Source: Allodiplogaster sudhausi (lineage: Eukaryota > Nematoda > Chromadorea > Rhabditida > Diplogasteridae). From it: 64,000 nt of DNA. The position numbers and the translations under genes were made by a program. Where the stretch lies: NCBI GenBank assembly GCA_945643635.1, contig CALZFC010000033.1, forward strand, positions 3,600,001-3,664,000. Direction: 5' to 3'. Under the pieces are notes generated by a model. That model searched no databases. It was not told the DNA's origin and saw only the letters and a program-made list of their open reading frames with translations. Below are positions 49,177-60,964 of the stretch, in pieces. Numbering within the stretch: the stretch's first letter is position 1; every line of letters begins with the position of its first letter.

Positions 49177-49244
49177 CATGGGGTTCGAACCTGCGATACT
49201 CAAAACAATACGCGATCATGTAACCTACTGCGCCACGAAGGTTA
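49177..49244 (-). repeat. tRNA-derived head B (copy 1)
   Basis: On the minus strand it reads TGGCGCAGTAGG (box A consensus) and, about 30 nt later, AGGTTCGAACC (box B consensus). The ends cannot pair into an acceptor stem, so this is a tRNA-derived Pol III promoter rather than a working tRNA. Confidence 0.7.
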
Positions 49245-49399
49245 TGAGATTACGTTCAAGCCGGACGTAGATAATCGGCTCATGCCGTAAATTTACAATG
49301 GCAAAACTCTGATTCGCTTTGAGCGAACATCGCTGGACGCTCCCTAAAACCCTGAAATATTTTCACCGTTTTTTTTTTCTCTATGCACTACATCTGCAC

Positions 49400-49466
49400 C
49401 GGCTGGGGATCGAACCCGCGACACTCAAAACTGTAACCGGACGCGCTACTTACTGCGCCAGGTCCA
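49400..49466 (-). repeat. tRNA-derived head A (copy 1)
   Basis: Minus strand: TGGCGCAGTAAGTAGCGCG (box A and D-arm) then GGGTTCGATCCCC (box B). The T-arm is roughly preserved; no acceptor stem. Confidence 0.7.
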
Positions 49467-49504
49467 TTCTATATGAGACTCAAGCCAGACTATGAAGTCG
49501 TTGA

Positions 49505-49734
49505 AGGCTCAAGTCAAACTCTCTCACTTACTCTTTCTTTCTCTCCTCTCATCATCATTCTCCCTCTCTCTCTATCTTTTCCTCACTCTCTAAATCTCTC
49601 TCTCGATCTCTCTCTCTCTCTCTCTCTCGCTCAATCTCTCTCTTTCTCTCTCTCCTTTTGCCCTCATTCTCTCTCTCTCTCTCTCTCTCTTTTTTCTCTC
49701 TTTCTCTTTTTCTCTCTCTATCTTTCTCTCTCTT

Positions 49735-49783
<49 letters not shown>

Positions 49784-49805
49784 TTCTCTCTCTTTATCAC
49801 TCTCT
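49505..49805. repeat. CT block between the two inverted elements
   Basis: About 300 bp of CT repeats at the centre of the inverted pair, forming the spacer of the large foldback. Confidence 0.9.
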
Positions 49806-49940
49806 TTTCCCCCTCACGTCTTGATTTGTCTTCTCTTTGCCTCGCCATCGCCTTGAGTGGACATCGCCGGTCCTACTTATCTGATTCAACTACCATCCAC
49901 ATTAGGCCATTGTTAACGACCAGCTTGAGTAGCCAAGCAT

Positions 49941-50010
49941 CTTCGAAGTGGCGCAGTAAGTAGCGCGTCAGGTTATAGTTTTGAGTGTCGCGGGTTCGAT
50001 CCCCAGCCGT
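49941..50010 (+). repeat. tRNA-derived head A (copy 2)
   Basis: TGGCGCAGTAAG (49949-49960, box A) and GGTTCGATCCC (49993-50003, box B), 32 nt apart as in tRNA genes. It lacks an acceptor stem. Confidence 0.75.
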
Positions 50011-50165
50011 TGTGCGTAGAGAAAAATAAAAATAAAAACAGTGAAAATATTTCAGGGATTTAGGGAGCGTCCAGCGATGTTCGCTCAAAGCGAATCACTG
50101 TTTTGCCATTGTAAATTTACGGCATGAGCCGATTATCTACGTCCGGCTTGAGCACAAGCTATTAG

Positions 50166-50230
50166 CCTTCGTGGCGCAGTAGGTTACTTGCTCGCATATA
50201 GTTTTGAGTATCGCAGGTTCGAGCCCCATG
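50166..50230 (+). repeat. tRNA-derived head B (copy 2)
   Basis: TGGCGCAGTAGG (box A) followed by AGGTTCGAGCC (box B), ending in CCATGCAATG. Same class as head A but clearly a different sequence between the boxes. Confidence 0.75.
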
Positions 50231-50902
50231 CAATGAGAATTTTTTTTTTCAGAAAATATAGTGTTTAAATAGCTTTAGAACGACAAAAAAAAACGAAAGC
50301 AGCATCAAAGGAAAAAACCAGTGCCGACGTTCGTGTTTCTACTTGAAATTGGCAACTTTCAAAGAACTTAAAACACACAACACACAAACTATATGGCAAC
50401 GCACCCAAATTTGTCACTGTATGTCATGCAAAAACAAGTTTCAAAAAAATTTCAACGATTTTCTAGATTTTTTAAATGGCATTGGTAAAGAAAAATTCCA
50501 GGATCCCATATTGATATGTGAATTGCCTGAAAACTCTTTCTGCAGCGAGATATTCCACTTGGCCCATTTGGCTATAGCCGCCATAGCCGACATAGCATTG
50601 ACCCCTCGCCGTTGAGCGGTACTGTAGGTAGAGATTGAGAGAGAGGCAGTGAGATCGAGACCAAGAGAGATAGAGATCGAGAGAGATCGGGAGTTAGAGA
50701 GGGAGAGGAGAGAGAGAGGTAGAGAGAGAGAGAGAGAACGAGAGAGAGAGAGAGAACGAGAGAGAGAGAGAGTGTACTTACTCTGTGGCCGGTGGCCGTC
50801 TCTTCTTTCCTTCTCCTTCTCTCATTCTCTTTCTTCGCTGCCCTTCCCATTCAATCAGAAATTCCTTAGCCCTTCGACCGTTTCTCTCTTTTTATCTATC
50901 TT

Positions 50903-50949
<47 letters not shown>

Positions 50950-51872
50950 TTCTCTCTCTCTCTCCGTTTCTTATTTTTCGAAGGAAAGGTCATTCGATGG
51001 CCATTTCCTGGAGTCACATTCGTATTCGACAGAAACTCTTCGTTCGAGCCAGCGAATCAGTACAAGCAAGCTTCATCTTCAGTGCTCTGTTATGGTCGAC
51101 ACCTTTTCGACTCTCTATGACCAACGTTCAAAAGAAAATGTTGTATACTCTAGCAATCTTCTCGCCCCCCCCCTTTTCGTGCTTGCTTCTCATTGGAATA
51201 ACTTGGTTTGACATTTTGTTCAATTATGATTCATTGAACGGAGCAGAAAGAGAAGCCGTGTAATTTCCACAATGAAAGAGTGAGAAAATGAGAATGTCTT
51301 CGGTATAACTGGCCAATTGAATCCATGCTTGAGTTTGCTTTGGCAGGAGTTTTGCAATGTAACCTGTCAGATCTTTCTCTAGCTCCTTGTCGTTCTCTTG
51401 TTCTCTCTTGTCAATATCTCTCTCTCTCTCTCTTTCTCATTCTCTCACTCCCCTCCCCCTCTTTCTCTCTCCCGCTATTCCATGGTTCCCATGTACTTGA
51501 GGCGGCAGTCCGCTCTAGGAGTGCATGCATGCAATACGCTCAATTTGTCACACCTCGCTGTAATGATCGCCTCTCCCTCGTCGTGTTCATAAGAGTAATT
51601 ATGAGTACGCTAGTTACTCGGCTAGAAATGCTAACTGGCACATCGAGTGTCTTCCCCTCTTCATGCTTGCACTCAATAGGGGGCTACGTTAGCTTCCAGA
51701 TTCAGCAAGGGAGAGAAGAGAGCGAAAGAGAGAGAGAGAGTGAGAAAGAGAGAGAGAAAGATGGAGAGAGACTGAGAGCGAGAGAGAGAGATAGATAGAT
51801 GCTCCACCCTCAGCCTCCCACTCTTCCTCCCACTAGCCCGCTGGATACCGTAGGCTATCCATTCATCCTCTT

Positions 51873-51903
<31 letters not shown>

Positions 51904-52520
51904 TTCCTCAGGCATCGAAATGCTAGCCGAATACATGGGCACGCCTTCCTCGGTGTGTTTCCCTCATTCTAGCCAGTAACGTACTAACCTATGTAATTGA
52001 AGGCTATTTGCACATTTATGTTAAGTCTTCGAAATCTTTATTTATTACTAAAAAAAACTTCTCTATTACTTACATGTATGTACATTATTGCATTTTATTT
52101 TACCTTTCCAGCACAGAGTGCTAACAATGTGGAGGGTGAGATATAGAAAGATAATAAGAGAGAAAGAGAGGAAGAGTTTGACGGTGAGACGACTTTTGCA
52201 AGTTGTGCTGATGAAAGCTGAGAGAGAGTGACAAGCGAGTGAGTGGGAGACATCAAAGGCATATGTATATACATACACAATACACAGGAGGTGTCCCCCT
52301 CCAGGGGCACTCTCCTTCTTCTTCTCTCGACCCTTGAAATCTCGAGACACGCTTACCTGTCTCTCTCGCCTTCTTATTCTCTCTCTTTCTTTCTTTCTCT
52401 CTGCTCTCTCCTTACTCTCCACACTCCTCGTACTCTCCACTCCTTGCACATAACTGTCTCACTCTCTCTCTCTCTCTCTCGCCATGTTCGTTGTGTCCAG
52501 TCGGTGTCAGCAGAATTCCT

Positions 52521-52563
<43 letters not shown>

Positions 52564-55264
52564 GCCCGAATTCGCTGGTTCTCAAGCCTTCTGTATGCAT
52601 TGCGGCAGTGTCGAGAGAGACAGAGAAAGCGAGAGAGAGAGAGAGGGAAGAGTGAGAGGAAGAAAGTCAATGCAGAGCGAGGTGGTGTTTCCAGATTGAC
52701 CCCTCTTCACCTTCTTCTTCTCCCCTCCTTCCGATAGATGGCTACACCGGTTGTCCTTGGCTTGGCTTGCAAAAGGAAAGAAGGCGAGATCCGTCGTTAG
52801 CTTTTCCTCTCTCCCTCTCTCTCTCTCTCTCTCTCTTTCTCTCTTTCTCAATCTCTCGCTCTCTCGCCGATCCGATCTTCCCAAATCTGCTCTTCCGCCC
52901 TTCTTCTATCACCATCCACTTCTCACTAGCTGCTTCCTTGCCTTTCCCCGCAAGAAACACATGCATGCTCCCCCTTCCGGGGGCCACTTCCAGTCGCTTT
53001 CCTATTTGCACCGAGGTGTTCCGCTAAATTCTCATTAATGCATCTGGAATGCAGTTTTTGCCATTGCGTTAATGTTCTGTATAATTTCAATGTGAATGGA
53101 GAACTATTGTCTAAATACGGATCCTTGAACAATTTCCTTTGTTTCCTTGAGAGCAGTTTTGATCGTTTGATTCGTGGAGGTGCCTGAGGCTAAAAACGTG
53201 ACATTCGACCGTAGTCTCGATTGAGTTTCTCTCCATGTTTTTTTTTCTCTTCCCTTTTCAGTCTGGGACAAAACAATAGCAGACTCGACTTCTTGAGGAC
53301 GAGATGTTTGAGAGAGTTTGCCTAATCCACCCGGTCGAAACAATAGTAGCAATCTCTCTCTCTCTCTCTCTTTCCCTCTTTCTCCTTGTCTCTCCCTGCC
53401 CTTCTCTGTCCTCCTCTTCCTCACTATCTCTCTCTTTCCCGGCATGACCTGCTGGTCAACGCGTTTGCCTTGTTCTTCACAGCCGCAGGGATCTTAATCT
53501 GGTACTGTCTTTCCTTCGTTGACCAGTAGCTGCTTCTCCTTGTTCCTCGCCATGTTCTATGTGGAGTTCCCTCTCTGAAGTTTCGAAAGAAGACAAATCA
53601 ACTTGGCGCGTTGCCAACTCTCTCAATTCGCCTCCATTGTGCTCAAATTCGTTGACTTGTTCATGGCAGAAGTCTCTCTTAATCCACTCTTATCCAATTC
53701 TGACTTTACACTAACATCGCGCGAACATCGGCCTCCAAGGCCGGTTGTCGAGTTGTGATTTCGAAGGAAGGAGCTTGAGGAATCGTAATCTGTTAAATAT
53801 TTTGAATTTTTTTTTGTTCCATGACATCTTTTCCTATATTTAACGCCTCATGCGCATATTACGAAGATGATTGTTGAACAGTGCTTCATCAGAGTTGGAT
53901 CTATCTTCGTGATTCTCCTGTGCTTACAAACACTTTATTTTTTCTTCTGTTTCTTCTTCTGATACTCTCTCTCTCTCTCTCTGTCTCTCTTTGCCAAATT
54001 TAATCTACCTATCACTTCAGTACCGCTCTCCATTTTTCTCTCTCTCTCTCTCCGTATCGTTATCTTTCCTTTCGTCTCTCTCCCGGACACTCTCTCACTG
54101 TCCAATCCCTTTGATCTCCTCTTTTTCATCATCTAAGGACTGTTTATTATAGAAGGCCACTTGGTGTCTGGAAGAAAGCAGAGCTTCCGAAGTGGGAGAG
54201 AGCTTCTTTTCACTTTTCGTTCTGAAAGAGGAGAAGAAGATGCACTTCTCATGGAGACTATGGAAGGGAAATAGACAGGGGGAGAGAGAGAGACGGAGAG
54301 AGAGAAGGAGACAGGGAGAGAGAGAGAGACGGAGAGAGAGAAGGAGACAAGGAGAGAGAGAGAGAGAGAGGAGAGATAGAGAGGAGAAGTGGAAAGGTAC
54401 TGGAAGATGGTGCCTTTATGAGCGGGAGTCACATTATGAATGTTGTGAATTGGATTTTAAAATCAATTTGAGATAAGAAGTTGAATTTTTGAAATGCAAG
54501 ACGATCAGAGAATCTTGATCTGCCAGTGCGTTTGAGTGTGAGATGTAAGTGACGGTGAGTGTGGGCAGGAGGAAGAGAGGGAGAAAGAGAGAGAGAGAGA
54601 TAGAGGGAGAGGGAGAAAGAGAGGGAAAGAGAGGGAGAGAGAGGGAGAGAGAATGTGTATGAGGGAGGATCCAAACCACTAAGACGACGATTCATAAACC
54701 ACGGTAGACCACCCCGACACTGAAGCTTGAACGGGTAGTCGCTATTGGTCAACGGATGGATAGGTTGTTGGACCCTCCTTGTTGTGGCGTGTCTGGCTGT
54801 CTCTTTAGTGGCTTGCAAAGTTAGAAGAGGTGCGAGAACTGCCGATGCAGAGAGAGAGAGAGATGACAGAGAGAGAGAGAGAGCGAGAGAGAGAAAGAGA
54901 CAGTGGACAACCGAAACCCGATCCTAACACATATAGAGTTGCTAGATATGGACAGCGAGGGAAAGAAAGGTGATAATAAACAGGGAGAGATATAGAGGGA
55001 AAGAGAGAGAGAGATAGGAGAGAGAGATAGAGAGGGAGAGGGAAAAGTGCAAAAAAGAGCAATACATAGAACTGTCCACTCTACTCCTCGATGTTGCTGT
55101 TTGAAATAATAACTGCACATTCTTCGCGCTTTTGCGCTTCCTTGGTTACGCCTTTTCTCTTGTCCAATCCTAGCTATTCTCTTTTAACAAACAGTAATAT
55201 GAGGCAAGTAGTTCTGAAGGATAGAGAGGAATTGGCCTGACCTGAGATCAGATGAAGAAGAGAA

Positions 55265-55295
<31 letters not shown>

Positions 55296-55314
55296 AAGAG
55301 AGAGAGAGAAAGAA

Positions 55315-55348
<34 letters not shown>

Positions 55349-55645
55349 TAAGATAGAGGGAAAGGAGAGAAAGATAGAGACAGATATGAGGGAGGGAGAG
55401 TGAGTGAGAGAGAGAGAGAAAGTGAAGAGAAAGGGAGAGAAAACGGGAGGTGGGCGCTGAAAAATTACAAGGTAATATTTGTGAAGAATTAAAGTGATCG
55501 AACAAGGTAGAGAGACAAACAGAAATAGGAAGTCAGCTACATCTTACGGGATGGTATGGATACGATGCAAAAAAAAGAAAGAAAGAGCCGGAAGGAAGAC
55601 GAGTAATGGGAAGAAGATGATCTTTCCTGTATCCTTTCTCTTACT

Positions 55646-55688
<43 letters not shown>

Positions 55689-57829
55689 TCTTCTTCTTAC
55701 TCTTTCTCTGTCTCTTTATCGCTTTCTCAATGTCCTCACTGCTACATCTGAGAGCAGATAGATAGAGTCAACATGTAGGCCAATCTTGATTGCAAATGCT
55801 ATGTACTCTGAAAATGCTGCTGTGCTGACTGACTGCTACTTCTCCTCCACTCGTACTCTATACCATCGACTCCACCTTTTACACCTTTCCCTCTCTCTTT
55901 CTCTGCTCTCTCATTTCTCTCTCTCTCTCGCTCTCTCTTACTCTCTTCCTTTATCGCTTCCGAGAGTATGCATACATTGAACGTATTTTCTACCTGTCTC
56001 TCTCCCTCTCTCTTGTCTCTGCTTCTCCTCTTCCTCATTCCACCACCTCCTTCCTTCCTTCTCTCTCTCTCTCTCTCTCTCTCTCTACAAGGGGAAACGC
56101 GATGCGGCTTCTTCTCTTATTGTCTAGGTCAGCGATCGCATCATCCGTCGTGGCACCCTGTTTTCGTTCATCGAATGAATTCGTGTCTGACAATGAGAGA
56201 GAGAGAGGGAGCGAGAGAGAGAGCGAGCGAGAATAAGGCAGAGAAAGAAAAAGAAAGAGCAGCTTTTCAGTCATCTTAAAAACTTTCCCTTCCTCCTACC
56301 TCTCCCAACATTCATAATCGCCCAGATCAGTCTTCATCTCGGTCTTTCTTTTTCAACGTTCATGTTCCTCGGTTTCCATCAAAGTATGCAACTGTAGAGT
56401 TACAGTTGGTGCTGGAACATTGATATTTGAAAGCCGGAGACTGCTCGCCTTCCTTTCCTTTTCTAACCATACCAGAAATTTAAATATTAAGACTTAGGGT
56501 TTAAGGTTTAGGAGAAAGCTGTTTCCCTAAACATTGATGATATCCGACCGAGCACACACGTTCCTGCCACGTGTTGCCACCTTCGAGAAAGAGTGCCTGC
56601 CAGCCACTTTCCTCTCTCTGAAACGAGTAGCACCTTTAGCTTATGCATACATGTAGACAGACACACTTGATGTATTTTATGGATGTTGGCTACTGCCAGG
56701 ATAGAGAGAGAGAGAGATGGAAAGAGAGAAAGAGGGAAAAAGAGAGAGAGAGAGAGAAAAGAGAGTCAGGAGCATATGTATTCCTCTCTCTCTCTCTTTC
56801 TCTGTCTCTCTCTCTGTCTCTCTCTCTCTTTCACTTTCCTGAAGGAGCTGCTGCCTGCCAGCATGCCTGCCCTTTCTGATTGGTTCGCTAAATTTGATTG
56901 AGAGCTTCGAGAAGGGCACCCACCAACACCGCGGCCAGGGTACAAGGTGTTAGCATGGAAGGAGAGAGAGGGATATGGAGAGAGAGGACGAGAGAAGCAG
57001 AGAGGGTTATAGGTTCTAAAGAGAGAGCGATAAGGAGGGAGAGAGACAAGAGAGGGAGAGGGATCTTGAAAAATATGTACATACGAGGGTGCACAGCACT
57101 TATTGCCAGTCTTTACTCTTTCCATCGGTCGCTCTCTTACTCTCACTTATTCGTTCGCCTTCTCTCGTCGCTCTACCACTTCCTTCGCCAATTTTCACAC
57201 ATTTTTTTCAGTCATCTGACGAGTTGCTGATAATATCGATTGGATAAGTTACAACTCTAAAATATTACGGTAAGCAGAAATGGTACAAATCGACTGAGAT
57301 CTCTTTAAGATGCTTCGTAACTGCTGCATTATTTAACAATATCGCATTTCCCACGGATTTGTGATATTAGTTCTTCAGGAAATGGATAATGTTTCTTTTA
57401 TATTGACATTTTGGATGGCATTATTGCGTATTTTTAACATTTTTGGAGTCTTCAAGGTATGTCTGACAGGATGACTACGCAGATTGCCCTACGAACAGGC
57501 ATCTCTTGGTGACCGTGATTCTCTCTCTCTCTCTCTCTCTCTTGCTCTCCTTCTCTCTCTCTTTGCCTCTCTCTCGCCTCTCCCTCTCTTCTTTTTGTCT
57601 CTATCTCTCGTTCACTCTCTTTCTCTCTCTCACAATTGAACTGCCCTTTGGCCTTGGTGAGAAGGCAAGAGAGATAATACAGGAACAGCAGGGCGGCGAG
57701 ATGGACAGAGACAGAGTGAAGGAGAAAGTGATCGAGAGAGGGAGGAGAGAAATAAGGCAGTAGTAGTACATACATAGTAGCCAGCAGGGAGTGTCACCAC
57801 ATAAGAGCCGGCTATCGCTTCCTTGTCTG

Positions 57830-57916
57830 TTTTGTTCTCTCTGTCTTTCTCTGTCTCTGTCTCTCTCTCTTTCCCTCTCTTTCTATCTTTCCTTCTCTCT
57901 CCTTTTCGTTGTTTCT

Positions 57917-57973
<57 letters not shown>

Positions 57974-58090
57974 GCTCTCACTCTCGCTCTCACTCTCGCT
58001 CTCACTCTTTCTGTTCTCTCCACCTTTCTGGCTCTTTCTTTCTCAGAAAGTCTCTCTCTCTTTATCTCTCACTCTCTCGCGCTCTCTTTT
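57830..58090. repeat. CT block upstream of the CXXC gene
   Basis: CT dinucleotides with a (CTCTCGCTCTCA)-like higher-order repeat near 57970-58005. A further CT block at 58380-58490 runs straight into the TTTCAG acceptor of the first recognised CXXC-gene exon. Confidence 0.85.
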
Positions 58091-58491
58091 AAAATTTTCT
58101 CTTACTACCTCTTTTCAATTATTTCCAATTTCACTCCGTATTTCAGGTCCTGAACACTTTCCTACTTGTAATAAAAATGTTCTGCCGGTCATGATATTTG
58201 TGTGCCCTGATGATGACATTCTTGTACACTTCCATGCTTCCAAGTAATCTCTTTCTCTGTATGCTTTCCGTACGCTATGAAATCATTGCAAATGCCGCGC
58301 CGTTTCTATAATTGTAAGCAGACTTTTCTCTCTCTATTTTACGATTGCACTATAAGATGATTCATGTCGCTTTTTAGATCACATTCACTCTCTTCCTTCG
58401 TCCCTCTCTCACTCTCTCTCACTCTCTAGCTCTCTCTCTCTCACTCTCTCTCTCACTCTCTCTCTCTCTCACTCTCTCTCTCTCCTTTCAG

Positions 58492-58871
58492 AGTTGCCCA
58501 TCTCGTCGTGTCTCCGTGGTGCTCTCCCAATGAACGGTCTGATGTCGCTGGGGCCGATGCTTCTGCTTGAGCAGCAGCAGCAACAGCAGCAACAGGCTGG
58601 CCAGCACGGCCCTCCCCCCTCCGGCCAGCCCGGCCACTCTCTCCACCTTCCTCATCTCCCTCATGGCCTCCCGCCTGGCCAGCCTCCGCCTCATCTCATG
58701 CCCTCCGGCCTGATGGTAAACTTCTTTTCATTTATGTCGATTCATACTTTAAAATACTTTAGCTGTGTCTGCTCCCATTTTGAAATACATATCACTGCAA
58801 GTGCGAAACGCATAGTCATGCCAAGGAACTATTCTACTGTAACTGAAGAGTGAGTACAGTAGGCCTTTCAC

Positions 58872-58902
<31 letters not shown>

Positions 58903-59960
58903 CTTTCTCTCTCTCTCTTTCGCGCTCTCTCTCTCTCTCTTTCTCTCTCTCTGTTTCGCTCTTTCTCTCTCTCTCTCTCGCTCTTTCTTTTTCTCTCTCT
59001 CTCACTCACTCTCTCATACTTTTCCTTTCTTTTAAGTGCCAACTCGGTGCTCGCCCTCCCTTCCAACCTCCCCCTCACGGGCTTCTCTTCATGCAGCTAG
59101 GCGTCTCTGCCGCGGGCGCCGGCGCCAACGGCGGCGGACTCATGCCGATGAACTCGAGCATGAACAGATCACAACGGTGCGTTTTCTATCTCTCTCTAGC
59201 TCTCTGCTCTCTCTTTCTCTTTCTCTCTCTCTCGGTCTCTGTCTCTCTGTCTCTCTTTTTCACGATCCATACCATCGCATTTTTCCCTGCATTCTCCTCT
59301 CTCTCTCCACGCCTCTTACAAACCATTCTTCACTGCTTTATACCAGAAATCATGATTACAAAATAAAATAATTGAAATATTTAAAATGGAAAATACATAC
59401 ACATATGCTTAATTTAATAGAGATGAGGCGAGGACCTTCCCCAGTTTATGCGTTCTTGACAGCCTTAAATTCGGTGTCTGGCTCAGAGCAAAAGGAAAGG
59501 AGAAGATGAGGAAAAAAGGGCAGTAAAGGCATGATGCTGTAGGTAGATAATGCAGAGGACATTTGGGAGATCTTATTCCACGCTCCTTCTCAAACTCTCG
59601 ATCTCTATCTCTCGATCTCTTTTCTCTCTCTCACACTCTCTCTCTCTTTCTCTCTCGCACGAAACATCACCTCTTCTCACTCTTTCACGCTCACTTTCAT
59701 CACTTTGAAACGTCCGAATAAATTAGGTCGAAGCGGCTAATACTAATTTCAATCTGCTGCATCACCTTTGTTGTACACAATAAAATGAGAGGGGAAATAA
59801 ATTCGGTTTTACCAAATTGATTTCTTGGAGAAGCCTTTTTGTTGACTAAAAGCGGCATACATACATATATTTAATTACATGCAGATCTAAAATGGCTGAA
59901 TACTCTCTCTCTCTCTCTCTCTCGCTCTCTCTCTCTCTCACTCACTCTCTCTCTCTCTCG

Positions 59961-60005
<45 letters not shown>

Positions 60006-60919
60006 ACTCTCTCGCTCTTGTCAAACTCTCGTGACTCTGGAAATACTCGGATATTTACAACAAACAGGCAGACATTTGCGTTTACGACTGCCTTTAATGT
60101 GAGGCTGCCAGTCTCTCTTCTATGGAAGCCTTTCACTATTCGCCTTTTTCATTTATTATTTTCTTTCTCCCAAAATCGCTTTCTTGGGCACTAAATTATT
60201 GCCATAAATGTGGCAATCGAATTGTCTTAGCCTTTCCGAAGCACAATCCTGGCAACTGTGGTTGGCATGTATTGGCTAGTGTTAGTTTCGAGGTAAAAAG
60301 AGGGAGAAAGACGGTGAGGGTGAGAGAGAGAGAGAGAGAGAGGGAAAGAGAGAGAGAGGGAGAGAGAGAGTGAGTGAGGGAGAGGAATAGGAGAGAGTGC
60401 GAAATATTGACTAAGGGAAGGACTGAAAAAATGTATTCACATGTACATAAATTAAGCACATATTTTTTCCACTCGCTTCCAGAGTAGCATTATTAGCACA
60501 AAAACAATTTTCAATATTACTTCGCACCCTGCTAATAATATTAAAAAAAAAAGGATAAACTGTAGTCCAAGTCCTTTTCGAATTTATAATTTAACTCGAG
60601 AGATCAAAAAAGTAGTGAACAGAAGATCTTGGGTAAATAAAAATGAATGCCCTTGCAGATGCGGAGTATGCCGTGGTTGTCAATGCAAGCCATGCGGTGC
60701 CTGCACTTATTGCCAGGTAATTAACAGGCACACTTATTCATTTATTAATTAAATTTTAGCATCATATTACTTAAGACTATCGCTTATATTTTTTATGCCC
60801 ATTAGTTAAACGCACATATTCAGGATTCGCCACAATTTGGCGGACCGGGCGTGAAGAAACAGAGCTGCATTGAAAGGCGATGTCTGCGAGTACTTGAGAA
60901 CCGACTACAGGTAAGAGAA

Positions 60920-60964
<45 letters not shown>

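Larger units (their letters stand above)
48783..49490 (-). mobile_element. tRNA-headed element, inverted copy 1
   Basis: About 700 bp that match 49920-50626 in reverse complement along their whole length, with scattered differences. Read on the minus strand it carries tRNA-derived head A, a tail, head B, an A-rich linker and a terminal block ending GTTGAGCGGTACTGTA. The terminal block holds a short open frame (FLNGIGKEKFQDPILICEL) shared with copy 2. The layout suggests a composite SINE-like element. Confidence 0.75.
49920..50626 (+). mobile_element. tRNA-headed element, inverted copy 2
   Basis: Plus-strand partner of 48783-49490. Order: GCTTGAG leader, tRNA-like head A (49941-50010), linker with CATTGTAAATTTACGGCATG, a second GCTTGAG leader, head B (50166-50230), A-rich linker, then the 3' block that ends GTTGAGCGGTACTGTA at 50626. 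A 90-codon frame (50343-50615) covers the 3' block. Its last 55 or so codons are kept almost unchanged in copy 1. Confidence 0.75.
40778..58491. other. 17.7 kb microsatellite-rich region without a supported gene
   Basis: Dominated by CT and GA dinucleotide tracts, from tens to hundreds of bases, alternating in strand and separated by 100-600 bp of ordinary sequence. The many open frames over the tracts encode only Ser-Leu or Arg-Glu repeats and are artefacts. One non-repetitive open frame (41048-41512, 154 codons) has no family likeness. The region may be 5' regulatory DNA or a long first intron of the CXXC gene. It also contains the inverted tRNA-headed elements at 48783-50626. Confidence 0.6.

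Noticed and set aside
49555..49848. Arg/Glu-repeat open frame on the minus strand
   Set aside because: Translation of the same CT block; low complexity, not a gene.
49941..50230. Two functional tRNA genes
   Set aside because: Box A and box B are good, but the ends do not pair into a 7-bp acceptor stem and the anticodon stems are poor; better explained as tRNA-derived SINE heads.
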